Assembly (NCBI RefSeq): GCF_040096075.1
Contig: NZ_JBBMFJ010000005.1
Location: forward strand, 1-64,000
DNA: 64,000 nucleotides
DNA from: Brotaphodocola faecis
GTDB taxonomy: Bacteria; Bacillota; Clostridia; Lachnospirales; Lachnospiraceae
Reading direction: 5' to 3'
The notes under the pieces are model-generated. The model was not told the origin of the DNA, ran no database searches, and saw only the letters and a program-made list of their open reading frames with translations. A program made the translations under genes and the position numbers. Positions within the stretch are counted from its first letter, which is position 1, and each line of letters begins with the position of its first letter. This document shows, piece after piece, positions 23,951-32,784 of this stretch.

Positions 23951-24730
23951 ATGTATACACTGGGAATTGATATCGGATCCACCACATCCAAGGCAGTTAT
24001 CCTGAAAGATGGAACCGAGATTGCAGCATCTTCTATCGTGGTTGCTACCGTCGGAACCGACGGAGTCAGCCAGGCACTGGACAATGTCATGAAAGAGAGC
24101 GGCCTTACGCAGGCAGATATGGCGTGTACCGTGGCAACCGGCTATGGCCGTCAGACCTATGACGGCGCGGATTACCAGGTCAGCGAGCTTACCTGTCACG
24201 CACTGGGCGTTCATTTTGTATGTCCGGGAGCAAGAACCGTCATTGATATCGGCGGACAGGACGCAAAGGTTCTTTCCCTGAATGAGGAAGGACGCATGGT
24301 CAACTTCGTTATGAACGACAAATGCGCGGCAGGAACCGGACGTTTCCTGGATGTTATGGCAAATATCTTAAAACTCGATATTTCCCAGTTGGAAACAGAA
24401 GCCGCAAAAGCGGTGAAACCGGCAAGCATCTCCAGCACCTGTACGGTGTTTGCGGAATCGGAGGTAATCTCCCAGCTGGCATCCGGAACGGATATCCCGG
24501 ACCTGGTGGCGGGTATCTGCCAGTCCGTGGCAACCAGGGTTGCTTCCCTGGCAAAGCGTGTGGGCGTCCGTGAGGAGGTCTGCATGAGCGGAGGCGTGGC
24601 ACAGAATGGCGGTGTCCGCAATGCCATGGCAAAAGAGCTTGGCGTGGAAATTTACTACGACAAGCGCGCACAGGAACTGGGAGCTCTCGGCGCGGCAATT
24701 TACGCATACGGAAAGAGCAGCCAGTCATAA
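23951..24730 (+). CDS. hadI: 2-hydroxyacyl-CoA dehydratase activator (ATPase, 4Fe-4S)
   Basis: 259 residues. ASKHA ATPase fold: GIDIGSTTSKAVIL at the N-terminus, DIGGQDAKV (about 98-106), MSGGVAQNGGVRNA. The two cysteines that bridge one 4Fe-4S cluster between subunits are present: Cys125 (NDKCAAGTG) and Cys164 (STCTVFAESE), 39 residues apart as in HgdC. It injects a low-potential electron into the dehydratase at the cost of ATP; oxygen-sensitive. Start at 23951 follows GAGGTG. First gene of the catabolic operon. HadI/FldI/HgdC cannot be told apart by sequence alone. Confidence 0.93.
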   Translation: MYTLGIDIGSTTSKAVILKDGTEIAASSIVVATVGTDGVSQALDNVMKESGLTQADMACTVATGYGRQTYDGADYQVSELTCHALGVHFVCPGARTVIDIGGQDAKVLSLNEEGRMVNFVMNDKCAAGTGRFLDVMANILKLDISQLETEAAKAVKPASISSTCTVFAESEVISQLASGTDIPDLVAGICQSVATRVASLAKRVGVREEVCMSGGVAQNGGVRNAMAKELGVEIYYDKRAQELGALGAAIYAYGKSSQS

Positions 24731-24905
24731 AAAATAAATAAATTCAGAAAGCTTACCGTGTTCCTTTGCGGAGGACGCGAGCTGATACAGACCGGACAGG
24801 CGCCGCAAATGACGCGCGGACGGCCAGAACGCTTTGCCGGAAACGGCAGGGCAGGAACCTATTTCAGGAAATGAAAACGAAAATGTATAAAGGAGGTTTT
24901 TCACA

Positions 24906-26141
24906 ATGGCTGAAGAAGTAAAAAAGAGCAGACCCGCACCAGATCCGAACTCAGCAAAGTATAAGCTGGGACAGATTGCGGCAAAGGCTTACAGTGACGC
25001 GATGGAGGCCAAAAAACGCGGAGAGATGGTTGGCTGGTGCGCCAGCAACTTCCCGGTAGAGATTCCGGAGACTCTCGGACTGTATGTCTGCTACCCGGAG
25101 AACCAGGCAGCCGGCATTGCAGCAAGAGGCGGCGGTGAGAGAATGTGTAACGAGGCAGAGGGCGATGGCTACTCCAACGATATCTGCGCATACGCACGTA
25201 TCTCCCTTGCTTACGCAAAACTGAAATCCGCTCCTGAGCAGGATATGCCAATGCCGGACTTCGTACTTTGCTGTAACAACATCTGTAACTGCATGATCAA
25301 ATGGTACGAGAACCTGGCAAAAGAGCTGAACATCCCGATGTTCATGATCGATATTCCGTTCAACCCGGATTACGAGGTATCCGATGCTGAGACTGAGTAC
25401 ATCAAGGCTCAGTTCTGGGATGTCATTCATGGTCTGGAAGCTTATACCGGTAAGAAATGGAGCGATGAGCGCTTCAAAGAGGTTATGGCTTCTTCCGGAC
25501 GCGCAAGCCGCGCATGGATCGAGGCAACCTCCCAGGCGAAATACGTTCCGTCCCCGTTCAACGGCTTTGACCTGTTAAACCACATGGCAGTTATGGTTAC
25601 CGCCCGTGGCAAAGAAGAAGCAGGCGACGCAATGGAGACCCTGTTAAAAGAGTACAAAGAGAACCATGAGAAAGGAGTTTCCACCTTCCGTGCGGAAGAG
25701 AAATACCGTATCATGTTCGAGGGTATCGCATGCTGGCCATGGCTGCGTGTTACCTCTACCGGCTTAAAGGGCAGAGGCATCAACATGGTGACCACCATTT
25801 ATGCTGACGCATTCGGTTTCATCTACGATGACTTTGACGGAATGTGCCGTGCATACGCAAACGTTCCGAATGCCATGAACCTTGAGCATTCTAGAGACAA
25901 ACGTATCAAACTCTGCAAGGCAAACCACGTTGAGGGCCTGTTAGTACATACCAACCGCTCCTGCAAACTCTGGTCCGGATTCATGCCTGAGATGAGCCGT
26001 CAGATCGGCGAGGCATGCGGCATCCCGGTTGTTTCCTTCGATGGCGACCAGGCTGATCCGAGAAACTTCTCTGAGGCACAGTACGATACCCGCGTACAGG
26101 GCCTGACAGAGATCATGGAAGCAAACAAAGGAGGGAAATAA
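24906..26141 (+). CDS. hadB: 2-hydroxyacyl-CoA dehydratase subunit B (HadB/FldB-like)
   Basis: 411 residues, HgdB/BcrC family. Motifs close to HadB of Clostridioides: GWCASNFPVEIPETL, YPENQAAGIAARGG, DICAYAR, CCNNICNCMIKWYENLAKELNIPMFMID, and C-terminal NRSCKLWSG plus FDGDQADPRNFSEAQYDTRVQGL. Conserved Cys residues ligate a 4Fe-4S cluster. With the next gene it dehydrates an (R)-2-hydroxyacyl-CoA to the 2-enoyl-CoA by ketyl-radical chemistry. Codon use strongly biased. The 175 nt between hadI and this gene show no clear signal apart from the AAAGGAGG ribosome-binding site. Confidence 0.92.
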   Translation: MAEEVKKSRPAPDPNSAKYKLGQIAAKAYSDAMEAKKRGEMVGWCASNFPVEIPETLGLYVCYPENQAAGIAARGGGERMCNEAEGDGYSNDICAYARISLAYAKLKSAPEQDMPMPDFVLCCNNICNCMIKWYENLAKELNIPMFMIDIPFNPDYEVSDAETEYIKAQFWDVIHGLEAYTGKKWSDERFKEVMASSGRASRAWIEATSQAKYVPSPFNGFDLLNHMAVMVTARGKEEAGDAMETLLKEYKENHEKGVSTFRAEEKYRIMFEGIACWPWLRVTSTGLKGRGINMVTTIYADAFGFIYDDFDGMCRAYANVPNAMNLEHSRDKRIKLCKANHVEGLLVHTNRSCKLWSGFMPEMSRQIGEACGIPVVSFDGDQADPRNFSEAQYDTRVQGLTEIMEANKGGK

Positions 26142-26143
26142 AG

Positions 26144-27253
26144 ATGGCAGCAAAGGAATTATTAGCACAGCTTCATGAAGTTGCTGCAAATCCGAGAAAA
26201 CAGCTGGACAAATATCTGGCTGAAGGTAAGAAGGTCGTTGCAGTAACCTATTATACACCGCAGGAGATCGTTCATTCCATGGGCCTGGTACCGATGGGTG
26301 TCTGGGGCGCAGACATGGAGATCAACGAGGCAAAGAAATATTATCCGGCATTTATCTGCTCTATCATGCAGACAATCCTGGAGCTGGGAATCAAGGGCGA
26401 GTACAAAGGCATTTCCGCTATCATCATCCCGTCTCTGTGTGACTCCTTAAAGACTCTGGGCCAGAACTGGAAATACGCAGTAAAGGATATCCCGTTCATC
26501 CCGATGACCTACCCGCAGAACCGTAAACCGGACTTCGGCATCAAGTTCACCAAGGCTGGTTACGAGAGAGTCATCAATGACCTGACCGTTGCAACCGGAG
26601 CACATTTCTCCGAGTTCGCTCTGTCTGAGTCCATCAAAGTATACAACGAGCACAACGCAGCCATGAGAGCATTCTCCGAGGCAGCAGCAAACGCAGACAT
26701 CACAGCAGCTGAGAGAAGCGATGTATTCAAGAGCGCATGGTTCATGCTTCCGGAAGAGCACACCGCAATCGTAAAAAAGCTGACCGCAGAGCTGTTAGCC
26801 GGCCCGAAGAGCACCCGCACCGCACGCGTTCTGGTAAGCGGCATCCTGGCAGATGCACCTGGCCTGTTAAAGATCTTCGATGACAACGGCATCCAGATCG
26901 TTGCAGACGATGTGGCAGACGAGACCAGACAGTACCGTACCGATACTCCGGAGATGGATAACCCGGTAGACGCACTGGCACAGAAATTCGCGAACATGGA
27001 CAACTGCACACTCCTTTATGATAAGGAAAAGAAACGTGTGGATTACATCGTTGAGCAGGCAAAGGCTCATGACGCAAAGGGCATCATCGTTCTGATGACC
27101 AAGTTCTGTGATCCGGAGGAGTTCGACTACGTTCCGATCAAGAGAGCATGCGAAAAGGCAGGTCTCATGAACTTAAATATCGAGGTTGACCGCCAGATGG
27201 TAAACTACGAGCAGGCAGCAACCATGATCCAGGCATTCAAAGAAATGCTGTAA
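26144..27253 (+). CDS. hadC: 2-hydroxyacyl-CoA dehydratase subunit C (HadC/FldC-like)
   Basis: 369 residues, same family as its neighbour and starting 2 nt after it. Recognisable elements: VAVTYYTPQEIVHSMGLVPMGVWG, PAFICSIMQTILELG, IIPSLCDSLKTLGQNWK, and C-terminal VLMTKFCDPEEFDYVPIKRACEKAG. The cysteines in these segments supply the second 4Fe-4S cluster. It forms the heterodimer with HadB. The substrate could be 2-hydroxyisocaproyl-, phenyllactyl-, lactoyl- or another 2-hydroxyacyl-CoA. Confidence 0.92.
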   Translation: MAAKELLAQLHEVAANPRKQLDKYLAEGKKVVAVTYYTPQEIVHSMGLVPMGVWGADMEINEAKKYYPAFICSIMQTILELGIKGEYKGISAIIIPSLCDSLKTLGQNWKYAVKDIPFIPMTYPQNRKPDFGIKFTKAGYERVINDLTVATGAHFSEFALSESIKVYNEHNAAMRAFSEAAANADITAAERSDVFKSAWFMLPEEHTAIVKKLTAELLAGPKSTRTARVLVSGILADAPGLLKIFDDNGIQIVADDVADETRQYRTDTPEMDNPVDALAQKFANMDNCTLLYDKEKKRVDYIVEQAKAHDAKGIIVLMTKFCDPEEFDYVPIKRACEKAGLMNLNIEVDRQMVNYEQAATMIQAFKEML

Positions 27254-27280
27254 TCAAAGTGTTATAGTAAAAAATGTCAC

Positions 27281-27312
27281 AACGCCGGGCGGGTGGGAAT
27301 GCCCGTCCGGCA
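27281..27312 (+). other. Intercistronic hairpin after hadC
   Basis: GCCGGgCGGG pairs with CCCGtCCGGC; followed by ATAAAA, no T-tract. Probably an mRNA-stability or processing site between hadC and the permease. Confidence 0.5.
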
Positions 27313-27388
27313 TAAAAGGGACTGCGGGCATTTGTCAGGCAGACACCTCACAAATTGCCCGGTTAAAGAAAGATAGGGGGACGACATT

Positions 27389-28513
27389 ATGATTAGTAAA
27401 GACAAAATGTCAGTAACAGTTGGTGTTGCATTTGTATGGTTTACGACACAGTTTGGCGGCGGTTTCGCATCCGGAAACCAGCTGCGTCAGTATTTTGTTC
27501 AATTTGGAATCTGGGCTTTTGTAACCTGTATCATGACTCAGTTTTTAGGCGCCTTCTTCCAGTGGTACGCACTGAAATACGCCAAGAAGCATGAGGTATA
27601 CGATTACAGAAGCTTTAACAACAGTTTTTACGGTAAGTATGCTCCGATTTTTTCCAACCTGTATGAGCTGGTATATATTGTGACGATATGCGTAGCTCCG
27701 GCAGCAGCATTCGCAACCGGCGTAAGTACTATGGAAAGTGCGTTTGGCATTAATCACTGGGTTGGAACGATCTTTGTAGGAATCTTTATTTTTGCGGTAG
27801 CTGTATATGGCACCAACGTAGTACGTAAAGTGGCTGCTACTTTATCGGTACTGATTGTTGCGGGACTGTTGATCGTTTATATTCCGAACATCATCGCACA
27901 GTGGGGTGATATTTCCGCAAACATTTCCGCGAGCATGGCAAATCCGGCACCGTTTGGCAAGGCACTGTGGATCGGCTTCGTATATGCAGCTTTCCAGCTG
28001 GCATCCATCGGTCTGTTAGTACAGCACGCAAAACCGTTCGCATCTCCGGATGACGCGAAGACCTCTATGGTTCAGGGATTTTTCGTAAACGTTCTGATCT
28101 GCCTGATGGCTGTTGTTGGTCTGATGGCAATCGCAAATGATCCGAACTTCGCAACCGAGAGCATTCCGCTGCTGATCCTGGTAAACAGAGGCGTGGCACC
28201 GGGCGTGCTTCGTCCGATCATTTCCATCCTGATCGTACTTGGTTCTGTATCTACTGCAGTAAACATGATCGCAGGTATGTCCAACCGTGTATGTTCTTCT
28301 CTGGACAAAAACTTTGATCCGACTGCAAAACCGGGTGTAAAGGTTATCGTTGTTACCCTGATCTGTACCGTAGTAGCATTTGGTATCGCACAGCTTGGCC
28401 TGAATAAGATCGTGGCAGTAGGCTACAAATACCTTGGTTACTTAACCATTCCGGTTATCATGATCCCGTATCTGGTACATATGGCAGCTACCAAGTTCGA
28501 TACCAAAGACTGA
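27389..28513 (+). CDS. YkvI-like APC-fold membrane transporter
   Basis: 374 residues, about ten membrane helices. N-terminal GVAFVWFTTQFGGGFASGNQLRQYF is the YkvI-type version of the LeuT-fold helix 1 break. The family is uncharacterised in detail, distantly related to amino-acid permeases. Placed between the dehydratase and CoA-transferase genes with the same codon bias, it most likely imports the amino acid or 2-hydroxy acid used by the pathway, or exports its reduced product. AGGGGG precedes the start. Confidence 0.8.
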   Translation: MISKDKMSVTVGVAFVWFTTQFGGGFASGNQLRQYFVQFGIWAFVTCIMTQFLGAFFQWYALKYAKKHEVYDYRSFNNSFYGKYAPIFSNLYELVYIVTICVAPAAAFATGVSTMESAFGINHWVGTIFVGIFIFAVAVYGTNVVRKVAATLSVLIVAGLLIVYIPNIIAQWGDISANISASMANPAPFGKALWIGFVYAAFQLASIGLLVQHAKPFASPDDAKTSMVQGFFVNVLICLMAVVGLMAIANDPNFATESIPLLILVNRGVAPGVLRPIISILIVLGSVSTAVNMIAGMSNRVCSSLDKNFDPTAKPGVKVIVVTLICTVVAFGIAQLGLNKIVAVGYKYLGYLTIPVIMIPYLVHMAATKFDTKD

Positions 28514-28558
28514 ATCTGTTAGGAACACTATATTTTTCAAAAAGGAGTGTAACATAAA

Positions 28559-29800
28559 ATGAGCAAACCATTGGAAGGTGTAAAAGTTATTGAACTGGCA
28601 ACCTTTATCGCTGCGGCAACCGCAGGCAGATTTATGGCTGACCTTGGAGCAGATGTTATTAAAATTGAGTCCGCAAAGGGTGATCCGTTAAGATATACCG
28701 CTCCGTCTGAGGGACGTCCGTTAGATATGTATGAGAATACAACCTGGGATCTGGAGAATGGTAATAAGAGATGTATCTCCCTGAACATGAAAACTCCGGA
28801 GGGCAAGGAGGCATTCTTCAAGCTGCTGGATTCCGCAGATGTCCTGATCACCAACTGGCGCGTGCAGGCTCTTCAGAGAGCTGGTCTTGACTATGAAACC
28901 TTAAAGGAAAGATATCCGAAGCTGGTTTATGCAATCTGTACCGGTTATGGTGAGTATGGTCCGGATAAGGATCTTCCGGGATTTGACTTTACCGCATTCT
29001 TCGCAAGAGGCGGATACTTTGAGACGCTGCGTCAGAGAAGCGATGTTCCGTTTAACGGTGCACCTGGTGTCGGTGACCACAACGTAGGCATGAACCTGGT
29101 AGCCGGTATTCTGGCTGCATTATATCAGGCAAAGACCAAGGGTGTTGGTGAGAAGGTTGAGACCTCCCTGTTTGAGAGTGCTGTATATAACATGGGCATG
29201 ATGGTTCAGGCATCCAACTATGAAGGTATTGCACAGCAGTATCCGATCAACATCCGCAATGGTGCTAACCCGTTCAACTCCGCATGGCATACCGCAGATG
29301 ACCGTTATATTCAGACCTGTATGCCGGATTACAACACCTATTACAAGAAGTTCATTGCAGCAGTAGGCCGTGAGGATCTGGTAGAGAATGAGAATTACTT
29401 CCCGATCCTGACCTGTCAGGAAAAGGGTCTGACTACGGAAGTTTATGATATTGTTATGGAAGCTTTCGAAAAGAAGACCGCAGCAGAATGGAGAGAAATC
29501 CTGACTGCAGCAGATATTCCGTTCGCACTGTGCCAGAACTGGATCGAGATCCGCAACGATAAGCAGGCAGAGGCAAATAACTGCTTCTACGATATGACCT
29601 ATTCTAATGGCAATACCAGAAGACTGGTTCGTACACCTGTTAAGTTTGAAAATATGGGTGTTCCGGATTACAGACGTGGACCGTTAATCGGTGAGCAGGG
29701 TGTTGATGTTCTGAAGGAAATCGGTTATAATGATGAGCAGATTGATGCACTGAAAGCAAACGGAACTCTTTATATCTGGGAAGATCCGAAAAAAGCATAA
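28559..29800 (+). CDS. hadA: Class III (CaiB/BaiF) CoA-transferase, HadA/FldA-like
   Basis: 413 residues. CaiB/BaiF fold with LEGVKVIELATFIAAATAGRFMADLGADVIKIE at the N-terminus and the Asp nucleophile in LPGFDFTAFFARGGY (about residue 143). It moves CoA from the product acyl-CoA (or another donor) to the 2-hydroxy acid, so the pathway runs catalytically once primed by a ligase. Hairpins without T-tract follow the stop (29807-29831 and 29837-29863). Confidence 0.9.
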   Translation: MSKPLEGVKVIELATFIAAATAGRFMADLGADVIKIESAKGDPLRYTAPSEGRPLDMYENTTWDLENGNKRCISLNMKTPEGKEAFFKLLDSADVLITNWRVQALQRAGLDYETLKERYPKLVYAICTGYGEYGPDKDLPGFDFTAFFARGGYFETLRQRSDVPFNGAPGVGDHNVGMNLVAGILAALYQAKTKGVGEKVETSLFESAVYNMGMMVQASNYEGIAQQYPINIRNGANPFNSAWHTADDRYIQTCMPDYNTYYKKFIAAVGREDLVENENYFPILTCQEKGLTTEVYDIVMEAFEKKTAAEWREILTAADIPFALCQNWIEIRNDKQAEANNCFYDMTYSNGNTRRLVRTPVKFENMGVPDYRRGPLIGEQGVDVLKEIGYNDEQIDALKANGTLYIWEDPKKA

Positions 29801-29877
29801 AGAGTGTTCCTTAGCATTACAGTAAGGAAACAGGGCTGCGCGGGCGCAGAAGCCACGCAGCCCTCTATGCGGCAATG

Positions 29878-29891
29878 ACTTGTATACAAGT
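29878..29891 (+). promoter_or_regulatory. Perfect GntR palindrome ACTTGTATACAAGT before ligase 2
   Basis: 14-bp perfect palindrome that abuts the ribosome-binding site of the ligase (GGAGAG at 29893). Same pattern as at 20966 and 23819. Its position suggests a roadblock that can uncouple ligase-acd-etfBA from the upstream dehydratase genes. Confidence 0.75.
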
Positions 29892-29901
29892 TGGAGAGAA
29901 C

Positions 29902-31524
29902 ATGGAACTGATGAGAAAAACAATCGGGCAGTATCTGAAGGAGCAGGCAGCCGTGATCGGAGACCATACCGCCATGGAAATGTTTGGCTGGAGCTGCAGC
30001 TTCGCGCAGCTGGATGAAACCTCAGACCTGATGGCCGGCCGGCTGGATGATATGGGAGTCACCCGGGGAACCCACGTGGGAATCTGGAGTGTCAACAGCC
30101 CGAACTGGGTATTTACCTTTCTTGCGCTGGTGAAGATCGGGGCCGTTCCGGTGCTGATCAACACCTGCTACCGGGATGAGGAACTGAAGGGCATCCTCCA
30201 GTATTCCGATGTGGAATATGTATTCTGCGGCGCTGGCTGTAAGGACATTGTCTACGACGATGTGATCGCGGACATCCGGCAGGATACGCCAAAGGTAAAA
30301 CGCTTCCTCCATCTGGATGAAAAGGAAGCGGGAACCTGGATGAGTCCGGACAGCTTCGGCCGCCGGGAAAAGTCACCGGAGGTTCTGGCCCGCATTCAGG
30401 AATTAAAAAGCCAGGTACAGCCGGAGGACGCGGCCTGCATGATCTTTACGTCCGGCACCACATCCCTTCCGAAGGGAATCCTGCTGAGCCATGAGCAGCT
30501 GATCAACAACAGCCGTGCCATGGTGGAGGCTATGCACTGGGGTGTTTCGGACAAGATGTGCATCACCGTACCGCTGTTTCACTGTTTCGGTATCACGGCT
30601 GGTGTGATCGCCTGTATCACAGGCGGCATGGATATGTGCCTGATCCCGTATTTTCGGACAGCCCATGTGTGGGATGCCATTGACAAGTATGAATGTACCA
30701 TATTAAATGGTGTTCCCAGCATGTTTCTCGCATTGATCCGCAAACCGAAGTATGCGGGAAGACAGGCGCCGAATCTGAGATCTGGCATCATTGCAGGTTC
30801 CCCGTGTACCCCGGAAGATTTTCTGGAAATCTGCAGACGGTTTCCGCAGATGCATCTGCAGCCGTCCTACGGACAGACAGAAACGTCGCCCTGCATTGCC
30901 ATTGCGGACTGGGACGATCCGAACGAGGTCAAGGCGCTATCGGCCGGGCATGTGATCGAACATGTGAAGGCACGCATCGTGGATCTTGGAACCGGGAAGG
31001 AAGTACCGGCGGGGAAAAATGGAGAAATCCAGGTTCAGGGCTACAATGTCATGCTTGGGTATTACCATTTACCGAAAGCCAACGCCAAAGTCTTTACAGA
31101 AGACGGATGGCTGAGGACTGGAGATACCGGTTACTTTGACGAAAAGGGCGAGCTTCACATTACCGGGCGCATCAAGGAGATGATCATCCGCGCGGGAGAA
31201 AATATTTCCCCGCAGGAGATTGAGCTTGCGATCCGCCGGTATGAGGGAGTCGCGGATGTTAAGGTAGTAGGTGTTCCGGCTCAGGTTCTTCAGGAAGAAA
31301 TTGCGGCCTGCGTCATTCCGAAGCCGGGAGCGCAGATCGACAAAGAACGGATGCTTTCCTATTTAAAGAAGCATCTGGCAGACTACAAGGTTCCGGCCTA
31401 TGTATTCTGGTTTGAGGAATTCCCCATGAACGCAAGTGGTAAGATTGAGTTAAAAGAGCTGCGCAAAGAAGCAGCGGAGCGTGCCGCAAAACAGCGTGAG
31501 CTGGATGGCGGCGCAAAAGGATAA
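29902..31524 (+). CDS. AMP-forming acyl-CoA ligase 2
   Basis: 540 residues. P-loop MIFTSGTTSLPKGILLSH (about 179-196), SYGQTETSP, GWLRTGDTGYFDEKGELHITGRIKEMI, catalytic Lys in MNASGKIELKELRK. Paralogue of ligase 1. Ligase, acyl-CoA dehydrogenase, EtfB, EtfA in this order is the layout of the caffeate-reduction genes carBCDE of Acetobacterium, which suggests enoyl-CoA reduction downstream. It probably primes the pathway with the first CoA ester. Confidence 0.92.
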   Translation: MELMRKTIGQYLKEQAAVIGDHTAMEMFGWSCSFAQLDETSDLMAGRLDDMGVTRGTHVGIWSVNSPNWVFTFLALVKIGAVPVLINTCYRDEELKGILQYSDVEYVFCGAGCKDIVYDDVIADIRQDTPKVKRFLHLDEKEAGTWMSPDSFGRREKSPEVLARIQELKSQVQPEDAACMIFTSGTTSLPKGILLSHEQLINNSRAMVEAMHWGVSDKMCITVPLFHCFGITAGVIACITGGMDMCLIPYFRTAHVWDAIDKYECTILNGVPSMFLALIRKPKYAGRQAPNLRSGIIAGSPCTPEDFLEICRRFPQMHLQPSYGQTETSPCIAIADWDDPNEVKALSAGHVIEHVKARIVDLGTGKEVPAGKNGEIQVQGYNVMLGYYHLPKANAKVFTEDGWLRTGDTGYFDEKGELHITGRIKEMIIRAGENISPQEIELAIRRYEGVADVKVVGVPAQVLQEEIAACVIPKPGAQIDKERMLSYLKKHLADYKVPAYVFWFEEFPMNASGKIELKELRKEAAERAAKQRELDGGAKG

Positions 31525-31558
31525 GTGTACAGCCGGAGCAATCCGGTTCAGATACAAA

Positions 31559-31585
31559 GTAACTGTAAAGGTACTGAGCAGTTAC
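31559..31585. repeat. Decayed terminal fragment of the 133-bp MITE
   Basis: 27 bp, 24 identical to the last 27 bp of the MITE at 43035-43167 (GTAACTGT, then GGTACTGA, then CAGTTAC). No target duplication is visible. It lies between ligase 2 and acd. Confidence 0.7.
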
Positions 31586-31618
31586 GACAAGCATGTATGA
31601 AGGAGGAAATAGAGCAAG

Positions 31619-32764
31619 ATGGCAGAAGCATTTTTCACAGAGCAGCATGAGCTGGTCAGAAAACTGGCAAGAGAATTTGCAGAGACAGAGCTGACAAAAG
31701 AAGTCCTCGATAAAGTCGAGGAAGAGGAGGTTTTCCCGGAGGAAATCCTCGACAAGATGGCAAAAGCCGGTTTCTTCGGAATTAAGGTTCCGAAACAGTA
31801 TGGCGGACAGGGCGGAGACGCGCGTTCCTACGTTATCGTTATGGAAGAGATCGCGAGAGTATCTGGTGTCGCAAGTATCTATGTTTCCTCTCCGAACTCC
31901 CTTTCCGGCGGTCCGTTCCTTCTTTCCGGAAACGCTGAGCAGAAAGAGAAATATTTACGTCCGGTTGTAACCGGCGAGAAGAAAGTCTGCTTCGCCCTGA
32001 CTGAGCCGGGCGCAGGTTCCGACGCAGGCGGCATGCAGACCACCGCAGTTAAAGACGGTGACTACTACATTCTGAATGGCCGTAAGACCTTCATCACCAT
32101 GGCACCGCTGGCTGACTGGGCTGTTGTATACGCAAAGACCGACATGAGCATGGGAACCAGAGGCATTTCCGCTTTCATCGTAGACATGAAGCAGGAGGGT
32201 GTATCCTGTGGTAAGCCGGAGAAGAAGATGGGTGTTGTAGGCTGCGCAACCAGTGATATCATTCTGGAGAACGTACGCGTACATAAAGACAACCTGCTTG
32301 GCCAGGAAGGCAAGGGCTTCATCAACGCAATGAAGACTCTGGATACCGGACGTATGGGTGTTGCCGCACAGTCCATCGGTGTTGCACAGGGCTGTCTGGA
32401 TGAGGCAATCAAGTACGCAAAAGAGAGAAAACAGTTTGGCCGTCCGATCGCAAAGTTCCAGGCAATCGCATTTATGATCGCTGAGATGGCAACCAAGCTT
32501 GAAGCAGCCAAGAACCTGGTTTACAAGACCGCATGGCTGATCGATAACGGTCAGGATGCTTCCATGGCAGCTTCCATGGCAAAATTCTACGCATCTGAGG
32601 TCTGCAACGAGATTGCTGCAAAGACCGTTCAGATCCATGGTGGATACGGCTTCATCAAGGATTACAAGATTGAGCGTATGTTCCGTGACTGCCGTGTATT
32701 CACGATCTACGAAGGAACCAGCCAGGTACAGCAGATGGTAATTTCTGGTAAATTACTGAAGTAA
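31619..32764 (+). CDS. acdB: Acyl-CoA dehydrogenase (enoyl-CoA reductase of an Acd-Etf complex)
   Basis: 381 residues, normal length. Signature motifs CFALTEPGAGSDAGGMQTTA and QIHGGYGFIKDYKIERMFRDCRV; catalytic base Glu in IYEGTSQVQQ near the C-terminus. Together with the next two genes it probably forms a complex that reduces the 2-enoyl-CoA made by the dehydratase, with NADH as donor and possible electron bifurcation to ferredoxin. Strong codon bias. The start follows GAAGGAGG at a slightly long distance. Confidence 0.93.
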   Translation: MAEAFFTEQHELVRKLAREFAETELTKEVLDKVEEEEVFPEEILDKMAKAGFFGIKVPKQYGGQGGDARSYVIVMEEIARVSGVASIYVSSPNSLSGGPFLLSGNAEQKEKYLRPVVTGEKKVCFALTEPGAGSDAGGMQTTAVKDGDYYILNGRKTFITMAPLADWAVVYAKTDMSMGTRGISAFIVDMKQEGVSCGKPEKKMGVVGCATSDIILENVRVHKDNLLGQEGKGFINAMKTLDTGRMGVAAQSIGVAQGCLDEAIKYAKERKQFGRPIAKFQAIAFMIAEMATKLEAAKNLVYKTAWLIDNGQDASMAASMAKFYASEVCNEIAAKTVQIHGGYGFIKDYKIERMFRDCRVFTIYEGTSQVQQMVISGKLLK

Positions 32765-32784
32765 TTAGGAGGGAGCAGACCACA

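Noticed and set aside
24731..24905. Possible regulatory RNA between hadI and hadB
   Set aside because: Only short, poorly paired GC-rich stretches; nothing beyond a ribosome-binding site could be supported.
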